Below are positions 12,604-24,455 of a stretch of DNA of 52,500 nt, piece by piece. Numbering within the stretch: the stretch's first letter is position 1; every line of letters starts with the position of its first letter. Source of the stretch: Strigamia acuminata (lineage: Eukaryota; Arthropoda; Chilopoda; Geophilomorpha; Linotaeniidae); NCBI GenBank assembly GCA_949358305.1, contig CASHSZ010000013.1, positions 1-52,500 of the forward strand, given 5' to 3'. A model generated the notes under the pieces. That model saw nothing but the letters and a program-made list of their open reading frames with translations, had not been told where the DNA came from and ran no database searches. The position numbers and the translations under genes were made by a program.

Positions 12604-12965
12604 CCACTACAAACTATTATTGTCTTCATGAAGACAGTCATGTTGTTGAACAAAGTTCTGATGTCATATGTCATGTGATATCAAAAGAGGAAATGACATC
12701 ATTGAATCTCAAATGATAAAATTGAACTTGGATCTTGGAACTATTTTTTACCTAGCAACTGTTGTTTACAGTATTCATACACTAGGCCTGATTGCTCAGA
12801 TTTGATGTATACACAGACAAAATAGTGCCAACTTTCAGCTCATTGTTTGCATTGTTGGCTGTTTATGGAATGAAATTATTTTAGGGTCTCATTCAGCATG
12901 ATATAACAATCCTTCTTGTTTAATATTACAACAATCTGTGATAGCTTATTGGTGCCCTCCCCTTG

Positions 12966-13905
12966 TTAGCACAAACACCACAAGACTAATGTCTCTGAAT
13001 GTTCAGAAATAGTGTTTAAACCTTAGTAGAAGGCTCCAATGTAAGTTTTAGAAACATCCAACCAATGATTTGGGAGAATAGACTTTTGATCTCATCACAG
13101 TTGACTTAGCACAAACACCACAAGACCAATGTCTCTGAACGTTCAGAAATAGTGTTTAAACCTTAGTAGAAGGCTCCAATGTAAGTTTTAGAAACATCCA
13201 ACCAATGATTTGGGAGAATAAACTTTTGATCTCATCACAGTTGACTTAGCACAAACACCACAAGACCAATGTCTCTGAATGTTCAGAAATAGTGTTTAAA
13301 CCTTAGTAGAAGCCTTCAATATAAGTTTTAGCAACACCCAAGCATTAAATTTTGAAAAAAAAATTTTGAGCTCATTTCACATCGCAGTTGACTTAGCACA
13401 AACACCACAAGACCAATGTCTCTGAATGTTCAGAAATAGTGTTTAAACCTTAGTAGAAGGCTCCAATGTAAGTTTTAGAAACATCCAACCAATGATTTGG
13501 GAGAATAGACTTTTGATCTCATCACAGTTGACTTAGCACAAACACCACAAGTCCAATGTCTCTGAATGTTTAGAAATAGTGTTTAAACCTTAGTAGAAGC
13601 CTTCAATATAAGTTTTAGCAACACCCAAGCAATAAATTTTGAAAAAAAAATTTTGAGCTTATTTCACATCGCAGTTGACTTAGCACAAACACCACAAGAC
13701 CAATGTCTCTGAATGTTCAGAAATAGTGTTTAAACCTTAGTAGAAGGCTCCAATGTAAGTTTTAGAAACATCCAATCGATGATTTGGGCGAATAGACTTT
13801 TGATCTCATCACAGTTGACTTAGCACAAACACCACAAGACCAATGTCTCTGAACGTTCAGAAATAGTGTTTAAACCTTAGTAGAAGGCTCCAATGTAAGT
13901 TTTAG
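12966..13905. repeat. AT-rich 140/147-bp satellite, right block
   Basis: The satellite resumes with TTAGCACAAACACC after the palindrome and stops inside a monomer at TGTAAGTTTTAG (13,905). The order of monomer variants copies that of about 10,660-11,590, supporting the 1,281-bp higher-order unit. Confidence 0.95.
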
Positions 13906-14759
13906 CCTTCGGAAGCGAGTGCACCCGCAAAATCCGCACTTTGGGAGTGACTATTCCTCGGATTCCGGCCGGACCAAACTCTTCCGGAAAATGTCCGGGG
14001 GAATGCTGAGAGTGCCGATAGACGACATTCGATTTTATGTCGTGGATTTTTGTGCGGTTTGCGCCGTGTTTATTATTCGTACGAGATTTGGTATTTTCGC
14101 AGGGTTGTTGTCGCGCGAGATTCATCGGGGTAAAGCGAGTTCATCAACGACCTCGCCGGTGAATGTTGCTAAAAATCTGTGCAAGTGTTGTCAAATATTG
14201 CCGTGATTCGATGGAATTTTTGTCAGACATTGGGAAATTTTTTTTGACTTGTCCAACGCGCCAGTAAATCGAGCGTCCACACGCGCCCACATGCGTGAAC
14301 AGTGCACTCGCCCTCCGCGCCCCGTCGGCGTAGGCGCCGGCCGTCCCCCCTTTCTCTCTCTCTCTCTCTCTTCCGCCCGGGAATCGCCCTTCCGCCCGTC
14401 ACCGAATTTTGTCAATATCTGATAAATTTCCACAGAATTGCAGCGACATTGTACGGGATATTTCTGCCCGATTTGACGGACTTATGTAAAACATTGTTGA
14501 AATTCCGTGGAAATTTATAAAATATTGACAAAGGTTGGTGACCGACCCACGGCGCGTTGCGGCGCGGTCGGAGCACGCGACCCAATCCCCCCCCCCCCCC
14601 CCTCCCCAAAAAACCACGCCCCGAGGAACCCCGAGGTTCGGTTTCCGACCGGGTCGCCTCTTGATCCGACCCGGGGCGCGTCACGGCGCGGTCGGAGGAC
14701 GGCCCTCGCCCCCAAAAACCACACTCCGGGTCACGTGGTCTCGCACCCGACTCTCTCAG
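13906..14759. other. Unassigned sequence between the two satellites
   Basis: About 850 bp, no convincing gene. The longest ORFs (95 and 107 codons) are low-complexity or lack recognisable features. It holds a (CT)n run near 14,354, an interrupted inverted repeat (14,409-14,531), a C-run near 14,587, and two diverged copies of a GC-rich segment containing GGCGCGGTCGGAG (about 14,546 and 14,672). Confidence 0.5.
14409..14531. repeat. Interrupted inverted repeat
   Basis: Arms of 25 nt (14409-14433 and 14507-14531) read TTGTCAATAT...ATAAATTTCCAC and its reverse complement, with about three mismatches, around a 73-bp spacer. It may be the fold of a small degraded element; no TSD found. Confidence 0.5.
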
Positions 14760-15896
14760 TTATCCCGTTACGGCCCTTGGCCGTAACGGGCCGTTACGGG
14801 ATCGTGACGGGACCGTCGGCGGCCCGTTAACGGCCCGCACGGGCCGTGACGGGATCGTGACGGGACCGTTGGCGGCCCGTTAACGGCCCGCACGCGCCGT
14901 GACGGGACCGTGACGGGACCGTCGGCGGCCCGTTAACGGCCCGTACGACTCCATGCGGGCCGTTGACGGGCCGTTAACGGGCCGTTAACGGGCCGTTAAC
15001 GGCGTAAATCGAAAAAATCAACAACCGACAACACGTACGTGAAAACGCGTACAACATTCATAGACATTAATCTCGAATCCTGTTTTTGGTTTTACGCCGT
15101 TAACGGGCCGTTAACGGGCCGTTAACGGCCCGTTAACGGCCCGTTAACGGCCCGCGTGAGGTCGTACGGGCCGTCGGCGAGCCGAAGTCCGGGAACGAAG
15201 GCCGTGACGGGATCGTGACGGGACTGTCGGCGGCCCGTTAACGGCCCGCACGCGCCGTGACGGGACCGTGACGGGACCGTCGGCGGCCCGTTAACGGCCC
15301 GTGCGGGCCGTTGCGGGATCGTGACGGGATCGTCGACGGCCCGTTAACGGCCCGTGCGGGCCGTTGCGGGCCGTTGACGGGCCGTTGACGGGCCGTTAAC
15401 GGGCCGTTAACGGGCCGTTACGGCGTGAATCGAAAAAATCAACAACCGACAACACGTACATGAAAACGCGTACAACATTCATAGACATTAATCTCGAATC
15501 CTGTTTTCGGTTTTGCCCCGTTAACGGGCCGTTAACGGGCCGTTAACGGGCCGTTAACGGCCCGTGCGGGCCGTTGCGGGATCGTGACGGGACCGTCGAC
15601 GGCCCGTTAACGGCCCGTGCGGGCCGTTGCGGGATCGTGACGGGACCGTCAGCGGCCCGTTAACGGCCCGTGCGGGCCGTTGCGGGATCGTGACGGGATC
15701 GTCGACGGCCCGTTAACGGCCCGTGCGGGCCGTTGCGGGATCGTGACGGGACCGTCAGCGGCCCGTTAACGGCCCGTGCGGGCCGTTGCGGGATCGTGAC
15801 GGGATCGTCGACGGCCCGTTAACGGCCCGTGCGGGCCGTTGCGGGCCGTTGACGGGCCGTTGACGGGCCGTTAACGGGCCGTTAACGGGCCGTTAC
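14760..15896. repeat. GTTAAC-palindrome satellite, block 1
   Basis: GC-rich array made of CCGTTAACGG palindromes in 11-bp (GGCCGTTAACG) and 53-bp registers (GCCGTGACGGGATCGTGACGG...CCCGTTAACGGCCCGCACG). AT-rich spacers starting GCGTGAATCGAAAAAATC or GCGTAAATCG occur at about 15,002 and 15,422. It is broken at 15,896 by copia element 1. Confidence 0.9.
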
Positions 15897-16373
15897 TGTT
15901 GGGTTGCAAACCCATTTTGTAGTGCTTAAATATTTGTTCCTGTGTTACGTGATTTATTGGTTACACAATTTCCGAGTATGTGTAACAAGTGTGTTGTAAA
16001 TTAATGTCCCGATCCAGTGTTCAACCGATAATGATTTTTATCAATGCTTGTTATGTACCGCGGTTGAATATTCTCTCCTTTACAGCACACGTCCCTGATG
16101 TCGTCTGCTTGAAAAAGCGATTTGTGTTTTATCCTTTTTCCTTGGTTTATCGATTATTAATGTCGGTGTTTTTACTTGCGATTGTAAAGGACAAATCATT
16201 GGAAACTTGACAATGATTTATCCTATGTTGTTTGAGAGTGCAAATAGCCTCTAACCGTGTATCACCTGATATTCTCACGAATTAAAGATGGCGCACGCAT
16301 GTCGGTTTCGCGCACCGTTTCAACTGATGTTTCTTTTGATTTCGTTTGCAGAATTGCCGGGAATAACCCCACA
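15897..16373 (+). repeat. 5' LTR, copia 1
   Basis: 477 bp, TG...CA ends. It contains a 73-codon ORF that recurs in the 3' LTR and is not judged a gene. Confidence 0.95.
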
Positions 16374-17559
16374 AGTGGTAGCAGAGGCTGTGCGACGATA
16401 AGGCCAGCAGTTTTTGGGAGTTTTCCGGAACATTTCGAGACGAAACGAGTGCAGGACGTCGGCCGAGATCGTTGCAGACACGAATCGCCGGCGACGTGCG
16501 AAATAACTTCGCCAACTTTTTCAAATCGTCGGGATTGTGTGTGCGGACAGTACAACGGACTATTACGACAGTAAGCAGTGTCGAAATATTTATTTTCAGT
16601 GCGAAATAAGCACTTTTCCACGCCGTTACGAAGCAAACTTTCTTCGGCGGCCATTTTGGATTCGGCAGTGCGGCCGACGTAGCAACGACGTGTTTTCGGG
16701 CCGATACACGCCTAGACGCCAGTTTTTTGCCGAGACGACGATTATTCTCGCCGAAACAACGAGAATCAACGTCGATACGACGCATTTTCGCCCCGAATCA
16801 GGCGAAAATTACCGAAAACGATCGGAAATCAGCAGTGGATCGCCGGTGGAGAACAAATCCTCACCAGCGGCCATTTTTGTTTGGATTTTCATCGCCGTCG
16901 ACGGTGGAAACCAATTTCGAGTGTCTCTGTACGCATAAGTCTGCGTACACGACAATATTTGACCGGAAAAGCCGTGTTTTGCACCCCGGAGTGCTACACG
17001 AAGGCGCGGACGGGCGCGACGACGATTTTGGATCGTTTTTCCCCGCTTTGCACGGACGTGTGCGAGCGGTAGCGCGTCAGCCCCATTTCCGCGCACCGAT
17101 AACGTCTAAACAACGTTCTACGCTGGACGGAAGCGATTGCGACGATCGGATCCCGCAATCCGCCCATCTTAACAACGCAAAAGTGTATTTATCATTTTGT
17201 CGTGAAACTCTGTTACATTTAAGTTTTTGTTTTTGGTCCCCTCTTAGTATCGGTGCCACCCTACGTCCAGTCGGGCACGTGGCACTGTATTCTTGTCTGG
17301 GCTTGTTCACGGCCACCCAACCGATCCCGCGACCCTAGGAGGTCGGACGGAAGAGTTGGGGAACGACCAGTCAAGGTTTGATCGCCGCTCTTATAGCGGT
17401 TTGCCCACGGGTGGAATTGTTTTTTCGCCTTCATTTTTGGTGGGTGACAAGTGTGCACTGTGTGATTTGATTCTAGTGAAGTGTTTTGTGCGGAATAATT
17501 TCCGAATTTAGTGATTTTTTCGTGCATCCTTCATTATTATTGTGCATTGTGTCGTCGTG
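16374..17559 (+). other. Long untranslated leader, copia 1
   Basis: About 1.2 kb between the LTR and the gag ATG. ORFs here (up to 203 codons at 16,727-17,338) overlap one another on both strands and show no gag-like motif, so I treat the stretch as leader RNA, which probably holds packaging signals. Confidence 0.6.
16376..16388 (+). promoter_or_regulatory. Primer-binding site, initiator-Met tRNA
   Basis: TGGTAGCAGAGGC two bases after the LTR; its first 12 bases are complementary to the 3' end of animal initiator tRNA-Met (plant elements normally show TGGTATCAGAGC). Copia 2 has the same site and the same 2-nt AG spacer. Confidence 0.85.
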
Positions 17560-17892
17560 ATGTCAAAACACGACGACTATAAGGATATTAAGAAACTCGA
17601 CGGTACGAACTATGCTACGTGGTCGGTGCAGGTTCAGCTGCTCCTCAAATACAACGGTGTTTGGGGTCACGTGGATGGCACGGAGAAACAACCGCCTGAC
17701 ACCGCCACAGCCAAGGAGAAAAGAGACTTCAAAGTCCGGGAGGACAAAGCCATGTCAACCCTTTGCATGAGCTGCGCGGAACCTCAGCAAGTTATTGCCG
17801 TCTCTTGTCCCACTGCTGCAAAAGTCTGGGAAGCGTTAAAAAAACGCTTATCAACCGACGACGAGGGCACGCCGCGCTCGACTGCGCCGTGA
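17560..17892 (+). pseudogene. gag: Copia 1 gag, N-terminal part
   Basis: The N-terminal Gag segment has the copia-type motif KLDGTNYATWSVQVQLLLKY near its start, typical of the UBN2/DUF4219-like region that begins copia polyproteins. I start it at ATG 17560 (MSKHDDY), the first residues that look conserved; an ATG 18 bp upstream is also in frame. The frame runs into unrelated residues and a stop at 17,890-17,892, while Gag similarity continues in the +1-shifted frame from about 17,865. A single-base indel near 17,855-17,875 therefore separates this piece from the rest. This copy would not make a full polyprotein unless ribosomes shift frame; I see no slippery heptamer there. Confidence 0.8.
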
Positions 17893-17896
17893 CTTT

Positions 17897-20800
17897 TTGA
17901 ACATGAAAATGTTAGAAGGCGAGGAAATGCTCGTTTTCACGGGGCGAGTCGATCGGAAGGTCACGGAATTAAAAGACGTGAAAATCGACGTCTCCGACGA
18001 GTTCCACGCTTTCCAGTATTTGGACCACTTACCCCCACAATATGAGAACATTAAACAGACAGCGTATCATTGGGAAGATGCTGACTTCACGGCTAAAAAC
18101 GTGAAAGAGAGGTTGCTTGGCGAATACAATCGCCTTTACGAATCAAGCAACGAATTCGGTGTCCTAACTCAACAAATGGACAATACTGCATTATTTGCCA
18201 AGCAAAAATGGAAACCACGTGGGAAACCTTCAACAGCTACTGGGCCCTCACGGGGCACTTGTTTTAATTGTGGAGGGACGGGTCACTTCGCTAGAGAGTG
18301 CCCGTCGCCTCCAAAACAGCAAGGAGCTTTTGGGACTTTTCCTGCCGCTGCTGGTTCGCCGGCCCAATTAAATCGAGGAAGTGGACGTGGCAGGGGCCGT
18401 GGAAAAGGGCAACAGAGAGCAAATCTCACACAGCTGGACCCGTATGCGGATGAGCCCCACACTTTATACTCGGCAGTATTGGAGGAAAAACCTGCACAGC
18501 CATTATCCCTTGTGTCGCACGGCAATTGTGATTCTCAATGGTACGTGGACACAGGGGCGACCGACCATTTCTCTTTCAACCGGAGTTGGTTCTCGGACTT
18601 TAGACCGCTGTCTAACTTCAGCGTACAACAAGGTGAAGGCAAATCGAAAATCGAAGGAGTCGGCAATGTTGTCATCACCACGCTTTATGGAACCCGACAT
18701 AGGGACATTACTTTGAAGAATGTTTTCTTCGCACCCAATTTTCGGAAGAATCTCATCTCACTTGGACGCACCGATGAGGCTGGGATGTGCACATTTGTCA
18801 AAAATGGGGAAATGTTTATTTATAAAGATAAGATCGAGGAACCATCGATTACGGCAGTTCGAACTTCGAATAGATTGTATAAAGTTAACTGTCGTATCGA
18901 GGTTGGGAATGTAAACACAGCTGCATTAACTGCGCAACAGAATGCGGCTGCTGTCCTCGACTTGATCAAATCATCTGTAAAGGATGAAAGATTTGTGCAA
19001 CCGTTACTAACCATTTTAAACTATAAGAACGCATTACTAAAAAGTTTGAGTAAGTCGGATAAAGGGACGTCCGCAGCAAATTTGAGTGCGCAAGTGAGCG
19101 AGAAAACGTCAGCGCCTGCGGCGATTAATTTGCCGAAAGCGGGGAATGAGGTTCAGACACCTCCTGTGAATATTCCCCAAGCTAATGCGACAGCGAAAGC
19201 TAACGGCGGAAACGCCGATGATGTGAAAGTTAGAAACCAGGAGCGGCCCCAAACCATGGACACATGGCATTCGAGGATGGGCCATCTCAATGCTAAAGGC
19301 ATTTCAAAATTAGAAAAGTCTGATGACGTATTTGGAATTAACCTGTCCACTAAGGAATTGTCTACCTGTGACGCATGTGCAACCGCCAAAAGCACGAGAG
19401 CAAGCTTTCCCCCTATAGTTGCGATTTCAACCAAAGGGATTTTAGACATTGTACACATGGATGTCTGGGGGAAATCACAGGGTCCTTCCTTAGGTGGGGC
19501 TAATTACTATTTTATTCTCGTGGACGACTATTCACGGTATATGTGGATAATTATGATGAAAACCAAAGGGGAGGTTTTGGGTCATTTCAAACGATGGCTA
19601 ACTGAAGTGGAAAGAACGACTTCTAAGAAAGTCAAATGTATTAAGACTGATAATGGCGGGGAATTTATTTCTCGGGATTGGGACACTTACGCTTCCAAGA
19701 TAGGATTAAAATGCATTCGAACAAATGCATATTCTCCGGAAATGAATTCCGTGGCTGAAAGGGCCAACCGTACAATTATTAGCGGGGTGAGGGCTTTGAT
19801 GCTCGAGAACAGTTTCCCCTATCCCCTTTGGGCTGAATTGGCGACTTCCATCGTCTACTTAAAGAATAGGTTTCCTCACCAGGGGATTGAAGGCAAAACA
19901 CCTTACTCGATATTTTTCAATAAGAAACTATCTTTACGACACATTAAATGCATTGGGTCGAAGACTTTTGTTCATGTTCCATCCCAGACTCGCAAAAGCA
20001 AATTGGAGGGTAGGGCATGGGCAGGAGCATTGGTTGGCTATGCCATCTCCACTAGGGGCTATAGGATCTGGGACCCTAAAACAAATCAAGTTTTTGCGTC
20101 AAAACACGTGCGGATCTTCGAGGACTCGTATTGGTACGAGATTGGGAAGAGATTACAGACTCCAGTTCGACAACCTCAAGGGGGATCCGAAGAATTTAAG
20201 AGTTTTGGCTACTCTTCCTCCGACACCGAGGAAGATGACGATGGTTCCGTTGTCCCTGTTGGACAGCCACCACCCTTTATGCCACCTCCTATCCCACCGC
20301 CCATTCCGCCCCCTATTCCACCTAGAACCCCAGGACCCGCTTTGAGACCAAATGTGCAGCGGACAATTGAGTTGCCTGCAATTGGAGTTGATCCTATTGG
20401 GGATGATGAGGAAATTGGTGGGGCGCAGGGTATTGATGGAGATAATCCAGTTGAAGAAATTGGTGGGGCGAAGGGGGATGATGAAAATTTCTTAAACGTT
20501 TATCCTGACGACGATGAGGATCCAGATCTGGCACCCCCTCCTGGGGTACAAACTCGTCGTGGTTCGGGTAAAAAGGGAAAGGTGAAAGAGAAAGAAACCC
20601 CAGACCCAATGTTATTGCCGCTGGATATGACGAAATGGAGGAGAATCCAGTCTGTCCGGAAAGCCGGGGCAACGGCTGGAAAAGTTGACGTTGTTTATTT
20701 CTCGCCCAATGACGACAAACTTAGAAGTCGAACTGATGTTGCACGGTGGTGCGATGGAGAAGGTTACGCATACGATCCGAACCTTTTCGACTTCAAAACG

Positions 20801-21562
20801 TTAGAAGGGGAGGAACCCTTACCTTTTGCGGGGTTTTGTGCAGTTGAGCCCGACACCTACGAGGAGGCGATCGAGGGCATTAACAAACCCTACTGGGAAG
20901 GGGCGATGAAGGACGAGATTGACATTTTTGATGAACGAGAAGTCTATCGTGAAATTGACAAGCCTAAAGACGTACAGCTTTTGGGGACAAAATGGATATA
21001 TAAGATGAAACGCGATCACACCGGAGCAATTCAACGCTACCGGGCCCGATTGGTGGCCCAAGGGTTTAAACAGAGGCCCGGAATTGACTTTACGGAGGTA
21101 TTTTCCCCCGTTGTCAATTTCGTCCTCGTTATCGTGTTCTTCTGCACTCTGGTAGTGCTTAAGGGCTGGCGTGACGTGCACATCGATATTAAGGCCGCCT
21201 ACCTCTATGGCGACCTCGATACAGTGCAATATTGTGAAGTCCCCAAGGGTTACAGGACAGCGAAAAACCGACATAAGTGTTGGATGCTGCTGAAGGCCTT
21301 ATATGGCCTTCATCAGAGCGGACGAATGTGGTACCAAGCGCTCCACGATTGTCTGCTCCAATTGGGATTTGAGCCAATGCTAGGACTGAACTGTGTCTAT
21401 TCTCTGGACAACGAAGCAGTAATCATTTTCTACGTCGACGATATCGTACTCTTTTCAAGAGACGATTACGTCGAAAAATGCGTCCTGAAATGGATTCGCG
21501 GTTTCTTCGACATTGTTGATTTGGGTCCGGTGACCCTATTGTTGGGCATCGAATTCGACTGA
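17897..21562 (+). pseudogene. pol: Copia 1 gag C-terminus, protease, integrase, RT
   Basis: A 1,221-codon open frame, without its own convincing ATG context, continues Gag (LNMKMLEGEEML) after the frameshift. In order: CCHC zinc knuckle CFNCGGTGHFAREC (residues about 122-135); retropepsin active site WYVDTGATDH (Asp about 218); a Ser/Pro/Ala-rich linker; GAG-pre-integrase motif with WHSRMGHLNAKG; integrase core with Asp in HMDVWG, Asp in KTDNGGEF and Glu in SVAERANR; a proline-rich spacer (MPPPIPPPIPPP); and RT with RARLVAQGFKQ, LYGLHQSGRMWY and catalytic FYVDD (about nt 21,431). It stops at an in-frame TGA (21,560-21,562) just after the RT palm, at LLGIEFD. VVNF and LHQSGRMWY are shared with copia 2, so both belong to one clade. 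Confidence 0.9.
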
Positions 21563-22387
21563 TCCGGGGGGCGAATCCGTATTCACCAGAGAAAGTACAT
21601 AGAAAAGCTGTGTAAGATGTATGGAGTGGATCCGTGTCACCGTGTGCGAGTGCCAGTGACCCCTGGCACAATGATCCAGCAAGTTAAAGAGGGTGAACGG
21701 GTGAACACGGTATTTCCGTACAGGAACTTGGTCGGGAGTCTCCTTTTTATTGCGAGCAGGACTAGGCCTGATATCCTCTTTTCGGTTATAGTCCTCTCGC
21801 AATACAATGAAAAACATTCGGCGCGTCATGTTGGAATGCTGATGCAGGTATTGCGATATTTAGGGAACACACCAAACTATGCCATCGATTTATCGAATTG
21901 TAGGAATGATTCCCTTACTGTCTACACTGACGCGTCTTTCGCCCTAGACCAAGACAAGAGAAGAAGCTTTGGGGGCCATATAGTGTACCTAGGGGGGGTT
22001 CCAATCTCATGGAACTGCCATAAGCAGACAATGACCTCCCTGTCGATCATGGAGAGTGAATTTCTGGCCGTGGTCGATGGGGTGAAGGATATTATATGGC
22101 TTCACCGACTGTACGACGCAGACATTATGTTTTGTGTCGAACGCGCAACCCCGTGCGTATATGCCGACAGTATGCCGGCGATTCAGTATACGAAAAATAG
22201 AATAGAAAACCGCGCTAATAAACATATAGATGTCAAACTGCATTTCGTCCGTGACTGGTTCGAAAAAGGAACGTTTTCTATTAGACACATCGCCGGGGTT
22301 CTGAACGTGGCAGATATTTTAACCAAATGGTTAGCGAAACCAAGGTTAAACACTCTTTGCGAACACATTTTTGTTATGGACAAATAG
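21563..22387 (+). pseudogene. pol: Copia 1 RT thumb and RNase H remnant
   Basis: Same reading frame as the preceding segment, beyond the TGA. It carries the RT connection region (SRTRPDILFSV, LRYLGNTPNYAI) and RNase H with YTDASFA (catalytic Asp), the Glu in SIMESEFLAV and the Asp in VYADSMPAIQ, then the conserved HIDVKLHFVRDW and ADILTKWL tail. It ends with TAG at 22,385-22,387, just before the purine tract and 3' LTR. It is intact apart from the upstream stop. Confidence 0.88.
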
Positions 22388-22390
22388 TTT

Positions 22391-22405
22391 AAGCAAAGGG
22401 GGATT
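22391..22405 (+). promoter_or_regulatory. Polypurine tract, copia 1
   Basis: AAGCAAAGGGGGATT directly before the 3' LTR; expected position and composition for plus-strand priming. Confidence 0.8.
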
Positions 22406-22882
22406 TGTTGGGTTGCAAACCCATTTTGTAGTGCTTAAATATTTGTTCCTGTGTTACGTGATTTATTGGTTACACAATTTCCGAGTATGTGTAACAAGTG
22501 TGTTGTAAATTAATGTCCCGATCCAGTGTTCAACCGATAATGATTTTTATCAATGCTTGTTATGTACCGCGGTTGAATATTCTCTCCTTTACAGCACACG
22601 TCCCTGATGTCGTCTGCTTGAAAAAGCGATTTGTGTTTTATCCTTTTTCCTTGGTTTATCGATTATTAATGTCGGTGTTTTTACTTGCGATTGTAAAGGA
22701 CAAATCATTGGAAACTTGACAATGATTTATCCTATGTTGTTTGAGAGTGCAAATAGCCTCTAACCGTGTATCACCTGATATTCTCACGAATTAAAGATGG
22801 CGCACGCATGTCGGTTTCGCGCACCGTTTCAACTGATGTTTCTTTTGATTTCGTTTGCAGAATTGCCGGGAATAACCCCACA
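22406..22882 (+). repeat. 3' LTR, copia 1
   Basis: 477 bp, no difference from 15,897-16,373 seen by eye, followed by the GTTAC duplication. Confidence 0.95.
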
Positions 22883-24455
22883 GTTACGGCGTGAATCGAA
22901 AAAATCAACAACCGACAACACGTACATGAAAACGCGTACAACATTCATAGACATTAATCTCGAATCCTGTTTTTGGTTTTACGCCGTTAACGGGCCGTTA
23001 ACGGGCCGTTAACGGCCCGTTAACGGCCCGCGTGAGGTCGTACGGGCCGTCGGCGAGCCGAAGTCCGGGAACGAAGGCCGTGACGGGATCGTGACGGGAC
23101 CGTCAGCGGCCCGTTAACGGCCCGTGCGGGCCGTTGCGGGATCGTGACGGGATCGTCGACGGCCCGTTAACGGCCCGTGCGGGCCGTTGCGGGCCGTTGA
23201 CGGGCCGTTGACGGGCCGTTAACGGGCCGTTAACGGGCCGTTACGGCGTGAATCGAAAAAATCAACAACCGACAACACGTACGTGAAAACGCGTACAACA
23301 TTCATAGACATTAATCTCGAATCCTGTTTTCGGTTTTGCCCCGTTAACGGGCCGTTAACGGGCCGTTAACGGGCCGTTAACGGCCCGTGCGGGCCGTTGC
23401 GGGATCGTGACGGGACCGTCGACGGCCCGTTAACGGCCCGTGCGGGCCGTTGCGGGATCGTGACGGGACCGTCAGCGGCCCGTTAACGGCCCGTGCGGGC
23501 CGTTGCGGGATCGTGACGGGATCGTCGACGGCCCGTTAACGGCCCGTGCGGGCCGTTGCGGGATCGTGACGGGACCGTCAGCGGCCCGTTAACGGCCCGT
23601 GCGGGCCGTTGCGGGATCGTGACGGGATCGTCGACGGCCCGTTAACGGCCCGTGCGGGCCGTTGCGGGCCGTTGACGGGCCGTTGACGGGCCGTTAACGG
23701 GCCGTTAACGGGCCGTTACGGCGTGAATCGAAAAAATCAACAACCGACAACACGTACATGAAAACGCGTACAACATTCATAGACATTAATCTCGAATCCT
23801 GTTTTTGGTTTTACGCCGTTAACGGGCCGTTAACGGGCCGTTAACGGCCCGTTAACGGCCCGCGTGAGGTCGTACGGGCCGTCGGCGAGCCGAAGTCCGG
23901 GAACGAAGGCCGTGACGGGATCGTGACGGGACCGTCAGCGGCCCGTTAACGGCCCGTGCGGGCCGTTGCGGGATCGTGACGGGATCGTCGACGGCCCGTT
24001 AACGGCCCGTGCGGGCCGTTGCGGGCCGTTGACGGGCCGTTGACGGGCCGTTAACGGGCCGTTAACGGGCCGTTACGGCGTGAATCGAAAAAATCAACAA
24101 CCGACAACACGTACGTGAAAACGCGTACAACATTCATAGACATTAATCTCGAATCCTGTTTTCGGTTTTGCCCCGTTAACGGGCCGTTAACGGCCCGTGC
24201 GGGCCGTTGCGGGATCGTGACGGGACCGTCGACGGCCCGTTAACGGCCCGTGCGGGCCGTTGCGGGATCGTGACGGGACCGTCAGCGGCCCGTTAACGGC
24301 CCGTGCGGGCCGTTGCGGGATCGTGACGGGATCGTCGACGGCCCGTTAACGGCCCGTGCGGGCCGTTGCGGGATCGTGACGGGACCGTCGGCGGCCCGTT
24401 AACGGCCCGTGCGGGCCGTTGCGGGATCGTGACGGGATCGTCGACGGCCCGTTAA
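22883..24455. repeat. GTTAAC-palindrome satellite, block 2
   Basis: AT-rich spacer starts (TTACGGCGTGAATCG) lie at 22,884, 23,241, 23,716 and 24,073, that is steps of 357, 475 and 357 bp, giving an 832-bp higher-order unit with two alternating spacer types (ACATG with TTTTTGGTTTTACG, and ACGTG with TTTTCGGTTTTGCC). Between spacers are GGCCGTTAACGGCC palindromes and 53-bp units. Confidence 0.92.

Larger units (their letters stand above)
11941..12965. mobile_element. Foldback/MITE element, 1,025-bp palindrome
   Basis: The element begins CAAGGGGAGGGCACC and ends GGTGCCCTCCCCTTG. The two halves are inverted copies for essentially the full length (centre about 12,453) with only a few mismatches and a short AT-rich centre. 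It is flanked by TTA on both sides (11938-11940, 12966-12968), where the uninterrupted satellite reads GACTTAGCAC once. There is no ORF, so it is non-autonomous. A 3-bp TTA duplication is typical of PIF/Harbinger targets, but the terminal bases are not ones I can assign to a superfamily. Each arm contains a tRNA-like A/B-box segment. Confidence 0.85.
15897..22882 (+). mobile_element. Ty1/copia LTR retrotransposon 1
   Basis: A 6,986-bp element with two 477-bp LTRs (TGTTGGG...CCACA) that I could not tell apart by eye, flanked by GTTAC (15892-15896, 22883-22887). Primer site TGGTAGCAGAGGC lies 2 nt after the 5' LTR and a purine tract (AAGCAAAGGGGGAT) abuts the 3' LTR. Domain order gag, protease, integrase, RT, RNase H is that of Ty1/copia. 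The LTRs imply a very recent insertion, yet the coding region has a frameshift and an in-frame TGA. Confidence 0.95.

Noticed and set aside
1-13905. CRISPR-like array
   Set aside because: Monomers are contiguous 140/147-bp satellite units without unique spacers, in a eukaryotic context.
15989-16210. 73-aa ORF in the copia 1 LTRs
   Set aside because: Repeated in both LTRs by LTR identity; no family features.
16727-17338. 203-aa ORF in the copia 1 leader
   Set aside because: Overlaps other ORFs in several frames and has no gag-like motif; the leader is probably untranslated.
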